NCBI GenBank assembly: GCA_002349525.1
Contig: DEDL01000010.1
Span: 91,527-103,013, forward strand
Source: Lachnoclostridium sp. UBA2905
GTDB lineage: Bacteria; Bacillota; Clostridia; Lachnospirales; Lachnospiraceae
Length of the DNA: 11,487 bases
Direction: 5' to 3'
The position numbers and the translations under genes were made by a program. The notes under the pieces are model-generated. The model saw only the letters and a program-made list of their open reading frames with translations. It made no database searches and had not been told where the DNA came from. Positions 1 through 7,075 of this stretch are shown one piece after another. Numbering within the stretch: position 1 is the stretch's first letter; each line of letters begins with the position of its first letter.

Positions 1-878
1 TTTCAGGAACAGGTAAGACAACATTATCAACAGATCCTAAGCGTCTCCTCATCGGTGATGACGAGCATGGTTGGGATGACAACGGAGTATTCAACTTCGA
101 AGGTGGATGCTACGCTAAGGTTATCAACCTTGATAAAGAGTCAGAGCCAGACATCTACAATGCAATCAAACGTAACGCTCTCCTTGAGAACGTATCATTA
201 GATAAAGATGGAAAGATTGATTTCGCTGATAAGAGCGTTACAGAGAACACTCGTGTATCATATCCAATCAATCACATCAAGAACATCGTACGTCCTATAA
301 GTGCTGCTCCAGCTGCTAAGAACGTTATCTTCTTATCAGCAGACGCATTTGGAGTACTTCCTCCAGTATCAATCCTTACAGAGGATCAGACAAAGTACTA
401 CTTCCTTTCAGGATTTACAGCAAAACTTGCTGGTACAGAGCGTGGAATCACAGAGCCAACACCTACATTCTCAGCATGCTTCGGACAGGCTTTCTTAGAG
501 CTTCATCCAACAAAATATGCTGAAGAGCTTGTTAAGAAGATGGAAGTAAGCGGAGCTAAGGCTTACCTTGTTAACACAGGATGGAACGGAACTGGAAAAC
601 GTATCTCAATCAAAGATACTCGTGGAATCATCGATGCTATCCTTAACGGAGACATCAAGACAGCTCCAACTAAGAAGATCCCATACTTCAACTTTGAAGT
701 ACCTACAGAGCTTCCAGGAGTTGATCCAGCAATCCTTGATCCTCGTGACACATATGCTGATGCTTCAGAGTGGGAAGCTAAGGCTAAGGATCTTGCAGGA
801 AGATTCACAAAGAACTTTGCTAAGTATGAAGGAAATGCAGCAGGTAAAGCTTTAGTAGCTGCAGGTCCACAGCTTTAA
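1..878 (+). CDS. pckA: Phosphoenolpyruvate carboxykinase (ATP), 3' portion
   Basis: Cytosolic enzyme (EC 4.1.1.49) that interconverts oxaloacetate + ATP with phosphoenolpyruvate + ADP + CO2, at the gluconeogenic/anaplerotic node. The gene enters from the left edge; the first complete in-frame codon is at 3-5, and 291 residues remain of a family usually near 530-540, so roughly the C-terminal half is present. Visible motifs in order: the P-loop SGTGKTTLS, the metal/nucleotide segment LIGDDEHGW, the family signature FNFEGGCYAK, then ENTRVSYPI and, later, NTGWNGTGKR. No internal stop or frameshift is seen, so it should be functional. It ends with TAA and is followed by two hairpins that may terminate it. 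The ATP-dependent rather than GTP-dependent type is indicated by these motifs. Identification is confident; the start lies outside the window. Confidence 0.97.
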   Translation, partial: SGTGKTTLSTDPKRLLIGDDEHGWDDNGVFNFEGGCYAKVINLDKESEPDIYNAIKRNALLENVSLDKDGKIDFADKSVTENTRVSYPINHIKNIVRPISAAPAAKNVIFLSADAFGVLPPVSILTEDQTKYYFLSGFTAKLAGTERGITEPTPTFSACFGQAFLELHPTKYAEELVKKMEVSGAKAYLVNTGWNGTGKRISIKDTRGIIDAILNGDIKTAPTKKIPYFNFEVPTELPGVDPAILDPRDTYADASEWEAKAKDLAGRFTKNFAKYEGNAAGKALVAAGPQL

Positions 879-879
879 T

Positions 880-899
880 AATTGGTAAAAACCAATTTT
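880..899 (+). terminator. Candidate weak terminator after pckA
   Basis: A perfect 7-bp inverted repeat, AATTGGT / ACCAATT, has a 4-nt A loop and a short T run. It starts two bases after the pckA stop. The stem is A/T-rich and the T run is only four bases, so it may be a weak terminator or a 3'-end processing hairpin. The stronger hairpin 60 bases downstream may be the main stop. Confidence 0.45.
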
Positions 900-957
900 A
901 CATTTGAGTTTGATTTTTTTATTATAAACATTCGCTTGGAAGAATGACTTGAATTTG

Positions 958-987
958 AAGGAGCTGTCCGGTAACGGGCAGCTCTTT
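958..987 (+). terminator. Candidate intrinsic terminator (9-12 bp hairpin)
   Basis: GAGCTGTCC pairs with GGGCAGCTC across a 6-nt loop, with one G-T wobble; three more flanking bases (AAG / TTT) can extend the stem. The right side runs into TTT followed by a pyrimidine-rich stretch. This is the most stable hairpin between pckA and the next promoter. It overlaps the reading frame of a degraded gene relic, so part of it may be former coding sequence. Only a transcript 3'-end map would settle its role. Confidence 0.5.
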
Positions 988-1095
988 CTCATTGAGGTCA
1001 AATCTGCAGACAACACCAGAGCCAAGAGCTTAAAGGTCTATATGGATACCTGCAAGCCTGCTTATGTTATCAAACTTTCTGCCAAAAACTCTTAA
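976..1095 (+). pseudogene. Relic of a DUF4143-type AAA ATPase gene (C-terminal fragment)
   Basis: The frame ending in TAA at 1093-1095 reads GQLFLIEVKSADNTRAKSL and then KVYMDTCKPAYVIKLSAKNS. From memory, the segment from IEVKS through SAKN closely resembles the C-terminal DUF4143 domain of a large AAA ATPase family (about 400 residues) common in Lachnospiraceae. Only about 40 codons remain. The frame upstream (about 931-975) is open but not convincingly family-like, there is no start or ribosome binding site, and the product ends earlier than the family's usual C-terminus. I read it as a non-functional remnant of a gene otherwise deleted. The strong hairpin at 958-987 overlaps its left edge. 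The family assignment rests on recalled sequence patterns, not a search. Confidence 0.6.
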
Positions 1096-1154
1096 CCTAT
1101 TCTGAATACGACATGATAAAAGATACATCAAATCTTAAGGATTTCCTGAATTAA

Positions 1155-1183
1155 TTGTAATTGTGAATTTAATGCGTTATACT
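1155..1183 (+). promoter_or_regulatory. Sigma-A-type promoter for the Ig-like secreted protein
   Basis: A -35 box TTGTAA (1155-1160) and a -10 box TATACT (1178-1183) are separated by 17 bp, close to the vegetative consensus. Transcription would start near 1190, giving an untranslated leader of about 50 nt before the preferred ATG at 1239. It lies downstream of the gene relic and the hairpins, so the gene is probably transcribed alone. Confidence 0.65.
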
Positions 1184-1238
1184 TTAACATAGGGTGCCAA
1201 AAAATATAACTTGTAAAAAGAAAAGGGGACTACAAGGA

Positions 1239-2711
1239 ATGAAAAGAAAAATGAGCAGGAAAATGACCATGAAGGCAACAGCAACTGTTATGGCTGCAGC
1301 ATTAGTTATGGGAACAATAGGAACAGCATCTGTATATGATGCCACATCAGCAGCTGCCAAGGCATCAATCAAGCAGAAAACACTTAAGGTAAAGGTTGGC
1401 AAGACAGCCAAAATCCAGATTAAAAATAAGGCCAAGACAGCTTCATACACATACAAAACAAGCTCCAGGAAAATTGCCACAGTAAGCAAGAGTGGTCTTG
1501 TAAAGGGTATTAAAAAGGGTAAGGCAAAAATTACCGTTACAGAAAAAATTAAAAAGACCAAAAAAACAAGAAAAATAGGTGTGGTTAAAGTGAAAGTTGT
1601 AAAAATTGAAAAGAAAGTTGACAATCAGCATGCTAATATAAATGCGCCTGGTAACAATCAGAATAATGTTAATCCAGACAACACAAACCCGGGAAGCGCA
1701 AATCCAGGCAATACAAACCCTGGTGTAAGTCAGCCGACACAGGCACCTGACAATAGTCAGGCTACACAGACACCAGATAACAGCCAGCCAACACAGACAC
1801 CTGTTAGTGAACCAACACCAACTCCAGACCCATATACTAAGGTATTATTTGAGGCTGAGTATGATGACACACAGCTTGAAACAGTAGAAGGAAGCACCTG
1901 CACAGTTGATATGCAGTACTTCACTGGAAGAGCAGAAGGTGACGTGATAAGTGGAGATATCCTTAGCGGAGCTTCAGATGTTAAGAAGACCTACAAGGAT
2001 GGCAAGATTGAACATTGCCAGAGATATTACATCAAGGGACAGGATAGCGCAGGTAAGGACTGCCAGATATTTATTCAGGATCTTAGCACAGAGGATGATG
2101 GCAAAACCATCATTACAAAGCCTGTAATATTTACAAACAGCGAAGATTTGAAATGGATTGAAGAAGCTGACATCGAAGGTAAGATTACCATTAATGATGA
2201 CGGTACAAGAACAGCAGTTTACAAACAGCGTGAGGACAGTGAGGTAGTACCTGAGATTCCACAGCCTGTAACACCGGACAATACATTTAAATATGATAAA
2301 GAAATCTTTACATTTTATATTGGAATCGGTGGCAGTGATGAAGTGCAGGGACACAGAGGAACTATTACTGCAATTCATTTTGATGCAAAGGGCGAGTGTG
2401 AAAACTTCAATGGAAAAACAGTTGCAAATGGGAAAAATGATTGCGACACAAGATTTAAGATTCCTGGAAGAGTAGAGTCACTTTCAGCAAGATACATTCT
2501 TGATGGAACAGACAAGAACGGTAATCCTTGCAGAATATATGTGGAAAATAATGGAGTTGACAACAACGGTATGACAACAGAACCAACTATAATAACTGAC
2601 TCACCAGATTATGCATGGGTTGAAACTGCACCACTTCATGGAACAGTAAGCTGGGAAAAGGGACTTACAATCCATATGTGGACTACTGCTGATGCAATGA
2701 ATGGTAAATAA
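1239..2711 (+). CDS. Secreted Ig-like (BIG2-type) protein with a duplicated C-terminal domain
   Basis: Predicted exported protein of 490 residues, function unknown. Residues 1-12 are very basic (MKRKMSRKMTMK), followed by a hydrophobic stretch rich in Ala/Val/Met to about residue 32: a Sec signal peptide. Residues about 38-105 look like a bacterial Ig-like BIG2 domain (KVKVGKTAKIQI, then SRKIATVSKSGLVKGIKKGKAKITV). Residues about 127-197 are an Asn/Pro/Gln/Thr linker. Two related domains follow (about 200-325 and 350-490), sharing the patterns RYYIKGQDSAGKDCQIFI and ARYILDGTDKNGNPCRIYV. The second also recalls DUF3237, but that is tentative. No LPXTG anchor or cell-wall-binding repeat is seen. 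A GTG at 1194 also opens this frame, but the ATG at 1239 has AAAAGGGG about 10 nt upstream and starts directly at the signal peptide; an ATG at 1251 is also possible. Role in adhesion or polysaccharide binding is only a guess. Confidence 0.85.
   Translation: MKRKMSRKMTMKATATVMAAALVMGTIGTASVYDATSAAAKASIKQKTLKVKVGKTAKIQIKNKAKTASYTYKTSSRKIATVSKSGLVKGIKKGKAKITVTEKIKKTKKTRKIGVVKVKVVKIEKKVDNQHANINAPGNNQNNVNPDNTNPGSANPGNTNPGVSQPTQAPDNSQATQTPDNSQPTQTPVSEPTPTPDPYTKVLFEAEYDDTQLETVEGSTCTVDMQYFTGRAEGDVISGDILSGASDVKKTYKDGKIEHCQRYYIKGQDSAGKDCQIFIQDLSTEDDGKTIITKPVIFTNSEDLKWIEEADIEGKITINDDGTRTAVYKQREDSEVVPEIPQPVTPDNTFKYDKEIFTFYIGIGGSDEVQGHRGTITAIHFDAKGECENFNGKTVANGKNDCDTRFKIPGRVESLSARYILDGTDKNGNPCRIYVENNGVDNNGMTTEPTIITDSPDYAWVETAPLHGTVSWEKGLTIHMWTTADAMNGK
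1617..1830 (+). repeat. Low-complexity Asn/Pro/Thr/Gln linker coding repeats
   Basis: Short imperfect repeats within the secreted-protein gene encode (N/D)(T/A)NPG-like units, followed by TQAPDNSQ / TQTPDNSQ units and a PTPTPDP tail. This is an extended surface-protein linker joining the Ig-like domain to the C-terminal pair. Such DNA can change length by slippage. Confidence 0.75.
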
Positions 2712-2746
2712 TAATTCTGATTGGTAAAAATTATCAAAAGAATGTC

Positions 2747-2775
2747 TTGAAAAATGTGAATATTGATGATATATT
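2747..2775 (+). promoter_or_regulatory. Promoter for the ridA-ilvA-PGT1 operon
   Basis: TTGAAA (2747-2752) and TATATT (2770-2775), 17 bp apart, make a good vegetative promoter about 35 bp after the preceding stop codon. Transcription would begin near 2782, leaving a leader of about 190 nt before ridA that holds the tandem hairpin repeats. No T-box specifier or conserved T-box sequence was seen in this leader, although ilvA is an amino-acid gene. The A/T-rich context makes chance matches possible. Confidence 0.5.
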
Positions 2776-2824
2776 ATACAAGAATTCCCAAAGAATAACT
2801 GTAAAGCGAAAAAATCTGACTGGG

Positions 2825-2941
2825 ATATTCAATAGCAACTATCATAACATATGATAATATGTTATGATATACACGATATCAAGTATTATGATATATTCAA
2901 TAGCAATTATCATGATACATAATAATATGTAATGATATACA
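2825..2941 (+). repeat. Tandem imperfect repeat, period 68 bp, each copy with a hairpin
   Basis: Two copies start at 2825 and 2893 with the sequence ATATTCAATAGCAA; by hand about 43 of the first 49 bases match. Copy 1 contains a perfect 13-bp inverted repeat (2840-2852 with 2857-2869, loop GATA). Copy 2 keeps a weaker hairpin: TATCAT/ATGATA and TACAT/ATGTA with a 2-nt bulge (2908-2937). The repeats lie between the predicted promoter and ridA, so they would be in the 5' leader and could be a regulatory RNA or protein-binding sites. No known riboswitch was recognised. Confidence 0.7.
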
Positions 2942-2973
2942 ACAATATATGACATTTAGAAAGGATTTTTGAT

Positions 2974-3351
2974 ATGAAGAAAATACATACAGACAGCGCA
3001 CCAGCTGCAATAGGACCATACTCACAGGGAATTATAACAGGCAATCTGTTCTTTAGTTCAGGCCAGATACCTATCAATCCTGCAACAGGAAACATAGAGG
3101 CAGAGACAATCAAGGAACAGACAAAACAGGTTATGGAAAATCTTGGAGCATTACTTGAAGCTGCAGGATGTACATATAAGGATGTTGTTAAGACAACATG
3201 TTTTCTTGCCAACATGGATGATTTCGGTGCATTTAATGAGGTATATGGAGAATACTTCACAGAGAAGCCAGCAAGAAGCTGTGTGGCTGTGAAGACTCTG
3301 CCTAAGAATGTACTTTGTGAAGTAGAAGTGATTGCAGAAAGAGAGGCGTAG
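2974..3351 (+). CDS. ridA: RidA family enamine/imine deaminase
   Basis: A 125-residue protein of the YjgF/YER057c/UK114 (Rid) family, normally a cytosolic homotrimer that hydrolyses reactive 2-aminoacrylate/2-aminocrotonate made by PLP enzymes to 2-oxoacids plus ammonia. The full family length is present. Recognisable segments are AAIGPYSQG (11-19), FFSSGQIPINP (26-36), the substrate-carboxylate arginine in ARSCVAVKTLP (Arg101), and CEVEVIA near the C-terminus, with the acidic residue expected at the active site. The start is set by AGAAAGGA 8 nt upstream of the ATG. It lies 4 bp before ilvA, whose ribosome binding site is inside its last codons, so the two are almost certainly translated together. 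The pairing fits IlvA making the enamine that RidA clears. The Arg identifies it as an archetypal RidA rather than a divergent Rid subfamily. Confidence 0.95.
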   Translation: MKKIHTDSAPAAIGPYSQGIITGNLFFSSGQIPINPATGNIEAETIKEQTKQVMENLGALLEAAGCTYKDVVKTTCFLANMDDFGAFNEVYGEYFTEKPARSCVAVKTLPKNVLCEVEVIAEREA

Positions 3352-3355
3352 AAAT

Positions 3356-4576
3356 TTGCTTAAGGAACTTAGCATTGACAAATTTGAAGAAGCTTCTGAA
3401 AAAGTAAAGGAAGTTATTAATCCTACACCATTAGTATATAGTGAGTTCTTCAGCAGACAGTATGGCAACAAGGTATACCTTAAGCCGGAGAACATACAGC
3501 ACACAGGTGCCTATAAGATAAGGGGAGCTTATTACAAAATAAGCACACTCTCAGAGGAAGAACGCAATAAGGGACTTATAACAGCATCTGCAGGAAACCA
3601 CGCACAGGGAGTAGCATTTGCTGCTGAAAAATATGGTGTGAAGGCAACGATTGTTATGCCTACTACCACACCACTTATGAAGGTTAACCGCACCAAGGGA
3701 TACGGCGCCGATGTAATATTACATGGTGACGTGTATGACGATGCATGTGCAGAGGCATACAGACTGGCGGAGGAATATGGATATACATTTATACATCCAT
3801 TTGATGATCTTGAGGTTGCAACCGGTCAGGGAACAATAGCAATGGAGATAGTCAAGGAGCTTCCAACAGTTGATTACATACTTGTGCCAATTGGCGGTGG
3901 TGGACTTGCCACAGGAGTAAGCACGCTTGCAAAGATGCTTAATCCGGGAATAAAGGTTATTGGAGTAGAACCAGCAGGAGCAAGCTGTATGCAGGCTTCA
4001 CTTAAAGCGGGTAAGGTAGTGTCACTTGACAGTGCCCAGACAATAGCTGACGGAACTGCAGTTAAGACTCCGGGAACTAACATATTCCCATATATTCAGA
4101 AGAATATTGACAGCATAATAGCTGTAGAGGATGAGGAACTTATCGATGCATTTCTTGATATGGTTGAAAACCATAAGATGGTATGTGAGAATTCAGGACT
4201 TCTTACAGTTGCAGCACTCAGCCATCTGGATGTAAGAGACAAGAAGATTGTATCAATCTTAAGCGGCGGCAATATGGACATTATAACCATGTCATCTATG
4301 CTGCAGCACGGACTTATCCAGCGTGGCAGAATATTTACAGTATCAGTACTTCTGCCTGACAAACCGGGAGAGCTTGCCAGAGTAGCTTCAATAATATCTG
4401 AAGAACAGGGCAATGTTGTTAAGCTTGAGCACAACCAGTTTGTAAGTATTAACCGAAGTGCAGCAGTTGAGCTTCGAATCACATTAGAAAGCTTTGGAAA
4501 AGCTCATAGAGATCAGATATTTGCACGACTTGAAAGAGAGAAATACAGACCTAGAATGGTTAGAACCAATCTATAA
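3356..4576 (+). CDS. ilvA: Threonine ammonia-lyase with C-terminal ACT domain
   Basis: PLP-dependent enzyme (EC 4.3.1.19) converting L-threonine to 2-oxobutanoate and ammonia, the first step to isoleucine or of threonine catabolism. Its 406 residues match the single-ACT class; the biosynthetic enterobacterial IlvA is longer (about 514) and TdcB is shorter and lacks ACT. Visible are TGAYKIRGA with the PLP lysine (Lys54), SAGNHAQGVAF (78-88), the glycine loop GGGGLATG (180-187), SGGN (303-306), and an ACT domain from about residue 326 (FTVSVLLPDKPGELARVASI), probably sensing an amino acid. I chose the TTG at 3356: GAGAGG (3341-3346) sits 9 nt upstream and the protein then begins MLKELSIDKFEEA, as in relatives. 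An upstream TTG at 3332 would overlap ridA and lacks a good site. Biosynthetic or catabolic role cannot be told from sequence alone; gene symbol by family. Confidence 0.93.
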   Translation: MLKELSIDKFEEASEKVKEVINPTPLVYSEFFSRQYGNKVYLKPENIQHTGAYKIRGAYYKISTLSEEERNKGLITASAGNHAQGVAFAAEKYGVKATIVMPTTTPLMKVNRTKGYGADVILHGDVYDDACAEAYRLAEEYGYTFIHPFDDLEVATGQGTIAMEIVKELPTVDYILVPIGGGGLATGVSTLAKMLNPGIKVIGVEPAGASCMQASLKAGKVVSLDSAQTIADGTAVKTPGTNIFPYIQKNIDSIIAVEDEELIDAFLDMVENHKMVCENSGLLTVAALSHLDVRDKKIVSILSGGNMDIITMSSMLQHGLIQRGRIFTVSVLLPDKPGELARVASIISEEQGNVVKLEHNQFVSINRSAAVELRITLESFGKAHRDQIFARLEREKYRPRMVRTNL

Positions 4577-4601
4577 GAATACGAGAGGGAAATATTAACC
4601 G

Positions 4602-6053
4602 ATGTATACAAGAGATTCAGAGAGCTGGTTAAAGCATTTTGATTTTATATTATTGGATTTGATATGTCTGCAGGTGGCATTTGTACTGGCGTACCTTGTC
4701 AGCGGATATGGATTTAATCCTTATGCAAATATGTTGTACCGCAACAAGGCAATATTTTTTGAACTTGCCGACCTTCTTGTTATATTTTTCATGGGTTCTA
4801 TGAAGGATGTACTTAAGAGAGGACATTACAGAGAGTTTGTGGTGACGCTTAGACATGGACTGATAGTGGGAGCACTTGTCATGCTGTATATGTTCGCATC
4901 TCAGGAGGGGCAGTATTACTCGAGATTTGCCTTCTTCCTTTTTATAGGTATGTATATTATTATTACATATGTAGTAAGAGAGTTATGGAAGAAGAGACTT
5001 CGCAAGAAGATGGTTAACGGTGGTGACCGAACTCTCCTTATAATAGCAACAGAGGATATAGCTGAACAGGTTATAAAAAATATTAAGGAACACAACTACG
5101 CAAGATACATAATAAGCGGAGTTGCCATACTTGGAAAAGATCTTAGAGGAAAAACGATAGACGGTGTTCCTGTAGTGGCAGTAGGTGAGGATGCACCAGA
5201 ATATATATGTAATGAATGGGTGGACGAGGTATTCCTTGGAACATCAGATAATACTCCATATCCGGAGATACTTATAGAGCAGCTTACGGAGACAGGAGTG
5301 ACATTACATATGAGTCTTGCCAAGATTACAAGTGTACCCGGCAAGAAGCAGTTTGTTGAGAAAATAGGTAATTATACAGTACTTACAATAAGTATTAACT
5401 ATGCATCATCAAGCCAGTTATTTATAAAGAGAATGGTTGATATATTGGCAGGTCTTGCAGGCTGTATTGCCACAGGTATTATATTCATATTTGTTGGACC
5501 TCTTATATATTTCAGCTCACCGGGACCAATATTTTTTTCACAAGAGAGAGTTGGTCAGAATGGTAAAAAGTTCAAGATGTATAAGTTTCGAAGCATGTAT
5601 ATGGATGCTGAGGAACGTAAGGCTGAACTGATGAAGGATAATAAGCTTGGGGACGGCAAGATGTTTAAGCTTGACTTTGATCCAAGAGTTATAGGTAATA
5701 AGGTACTTCCTGACGGAAGACATAAGACGGGAGTTGGAAACTTCATAAGAAGCTTCAGTCTTGATGAATTCCCACAGTTTTATAATGTACTTAAGGGTGA
5801 TATGTCACTTGTGGGAACAAGACCACCCCTTCCATCAGAAACAAGTCTGTATGAGCTGCATCACCATGCAAGACTTGCTACCAAGCCTGGAGTGACAGGA
5901 ATGTGGCAGGTAAGTGGAAGAAGCGACATACTTGACTTTGAAGAAGTGGTAAAGCTTGATAGAGAATATATCAGTAACTGGAGTTTGGAGCTTGATGTCA
6001 AGATATTTGTTAAGACATTTCTTGTTGTTCTTAAGAAGAAGGGCTCAGTCTGA
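4602..6053 (+). CDS. Polyprenyl glycosylphosphotransferase, full length (PGT1)
   Basis: Membrane enzyme that moves a sugar-1-phosphate from a nucleotide sugar onto undecaprenyl phosphate, the priming step of exopolysaccharide assembly. The 483 residues show four N-terminal membrane helices (about 13-33, 48-65, 84-100, 109-126), a Rossmann-like middle domain (about 143-250), then a bacterial sugar transferase domain: re-entrant helix with KRMVD (about 273-305), SPGPIFFSQERVG, KFRSM (328-332), the catalytic Asp-Glu pair in SLDEFPQF (388-389), GTRPPL and GMWQVSGRSD. ATG 4602 follows GAGAGGG by about 12 nt. It lies 25 bp after ilvA with no terminator seen, so it is probably the third gene of the ridA operon, an unusual partnership. 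It is a close paralog of the gene at 7730 but has the membrane helix that copy lacks. The sugar specificity (galactose, glucose, other) is not readable. Confidence 0.93.
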   Translation: MYTRDSESWLKHFDFILLDLICLQVAFVLAYLVSGYGFNPYANMLYRNKAIFFELADLLVIFFMGSMKDVLKRGHYREFVVTLRHGLIVGALVMLYMFASQEGQYYSRFAFFLFIGMYIIITYVVRELWKKRLRKKMVNGGDRTLLIIATEDIAEQVIKNIKEHNYARYIISGVAILGKDLRGKTIDGVPVVAVGEDAPEYICNEWVDEVFLGTSDNTPYPEILIEQLTETGVTLHMSLAKITSVPGKKQFVEKIGNYTVLTISINYASSSQLFIKRMVDILAGLAGCIATGIIFIFVGPLIYFSSPGPIFFSQERVGQNGKKFKMYKFRSMYMDAEERKAELMKDNKLGDGKMFKLDFDPRVIGNKVLPDGRHKTGVGNFIRSFSLDEFPQFYNVLKGDMSLVGTRPPLPSETSLYELHHHARLATKPGVTGMWQVSGRSDILDFEEVVKLDREYISNWSLELDVKIFVKTFLVVLKKKGSV

Positions 6054-6103
6054 TGAAGGTTATTGTATATACCTAAGATACCTAAGGGAATGAACGGAAT
6101 TAA

Positions 6104-6157
6104 TTGTAGAATGATGAGAAGGAGAATTATAATAGCCCGTATATTTCTTCTTCTCAT
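6104..6157 (+). promoter_or_regulatory. loaP promoter embedded in a 13-bp inverted repeat
   Basis: TTGTAG (6104-6109) and a perfect TATAAT (6128-6133), 18 bp apart, predict a start near 6140 and a leader of about 55 nt. A 13-bp inverted repeat with one G-T wobble (6114-6126 with 6145-6157) brackets the -10 box: ATGAGAAGGAGAA and TTCTTCTTCTCAT. It could be an operator over the promoter or, in RNA reading through from PGT1, a hairpin acting as a weak terminator; the T tail after it is short. So loaP is probably transcribed separately from PGT1. Confidence 0.55.
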
Positions 6158-6195
6158 TTGTTGAATAAAGACACAAATATATGGAGGAATCTGTA

Positions 6196-6960
6196 TTGTG
6201 GTATGTGATATGGGTCACTAGTGGCAAGGAAGAAGAGATAAAGGAACAGTGTCAGAAGAGACTGTCTGGGGATATGTATAAGGACATATTTGTTCTAAGA
6301 TATACCCGCAGGATGAAGAAAAAAGGCCAGTGGCAGGAGGTCACCAGACGACTATTCCCAGGCTATATCTTTATAGATACTGAGGATATAGACGCAGTAA
6401 GGGAAAGGCTTAGGGACATAGACACCATGACAATAGTGCTTGGGAATGATGACAAGCCGGTGCCTATAAGTGACAGTGAGCAGGCATTTTTGCAGAGTCT
6501 GATAGATGATGCCTATGTGGTAAATATGTCCACCGGACATATAATAGGAGACGAGATTATAATAGCTTCCGGACCATTAGCAGGAACAAAGGGTATTATA
6601 AAGAAAATAAACAGGCACAAGAAGGAAGCTGAGATTGAAGTTGACCTTATGGGCAATGTAACAAGGGCCAGGGTTGGACTTGAGATTGTATCAAAGGTGA
6701 CAGAGGAAGAGTTCGCTAAGTTAAGGCAGGAGTCTATAGACCTGGAGGCAATATACGAAGGCGAAACTGACCAGGCATGTGGCAGGGAGCCTGCAATGGA
6801 AGATGTAAGACCTGTGGTAAGGATACTTAGTGGAGTGTTTAAGGGCATGACCGGTAGACTTGTGTCAGAAGCTGATGATGAAATTCAGGTTGAAGTAGAG
6901 GTGTACAATACAGCAGTGAAAATATGGATTGGCACAAATGAGGTTATGATAAAGGCTTAA
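6196..6960 (+). CDS. loaP: LoaP-type NusG paralog antiterminator with two KOW domains
   Basis: A specialised NusG-family factor that binds RNA polymerase and lets it pass terminators, usually dedicated to one long operon such as an exopolysaccharide or antibiotic cluster. In 254 residues it has an NGN domain (2 to about 108: WYVIWVTSGKEEE at the start, RRLFPGYIFI at 51-60), a KOW domain at about 115-166 (GPLAGTKGIIKKI) and, after a charged linker, a second KOW-like unit at about 205-254 (SGVFKGMTGRLVSE). Family members usually have one KOW and about 165-190 residues. I chose TTG 6196: GGAGG (6183-6187) lies 8 nt before it and the protein then begins MWYVIW like relatives. The ATG at 6181 overlaps that ribosome binding site and is unlikely. 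Its place directly before a long leader and a polysaccharide cluster supports a dedicated antiterminator role; UpxY-type relatives are an alternative name. Confidence 0.88.
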   Translation: MWYVIWVTSGKEEEIKEQCQKRLSGDMYKDIFVLRYTRRMKKKGQWQEVTRRLFPGYIFIDTEDIDAVRERLRDIDTMTIVLGNDDKPVPISDSEQAFLQSLIDDAYVVNMSTGHIIGDEIIIASGPLAGTKGIIKKINRHKKEAEIEVDLMGNVTRARVGLEIVSKVTEEEFAKLRQESIDLEAIYEGETDQACGREPAMEDVRPVVRILSGVFKGMTGRLVSEADDEIQVEVEVYNTAVKIWIGTNEVMIKA

Positions 6961-7075
6961 ACGTCAAATAAAGTAAAAGTTCCGTGTTATGTGGGAAATA
7001 AATTGTAAAGTTGTTAAATTTGTATATAAAATAAGAAAATTATAAATATTTCGTATAGAGAGTTTGTAAAAAATA

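Noticed and set aside
1184..1624. Antisense open frame of 146 codons opposite the secreted protein
   Set aside because: It mirrors the Lys/Thr-rich coding strand as a hydrophobic low-complexity product, has no ribosome binding site, and the opposite frame is a clear gene.
2825..2941. CRISPR array
   Set aside because: Only two copies, both A/T-rich and directly adjacent by period without unique spacers, and no cas genes nearby.
2782..2973. T-box or known amino-acid riboswitch before ridA-ilvA
   Set aside because: No T-box conserved sequence, specifier stem or terminator/antiterminator pair with a T run was found; the leader is almost all A/T repeats.
6181..6195. ATG at 6181 as the loaP start
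   Set aside because: It overlaps the GGAGG site that serves TTG 6196, has no site of its own, and adds residues not seen in the family.
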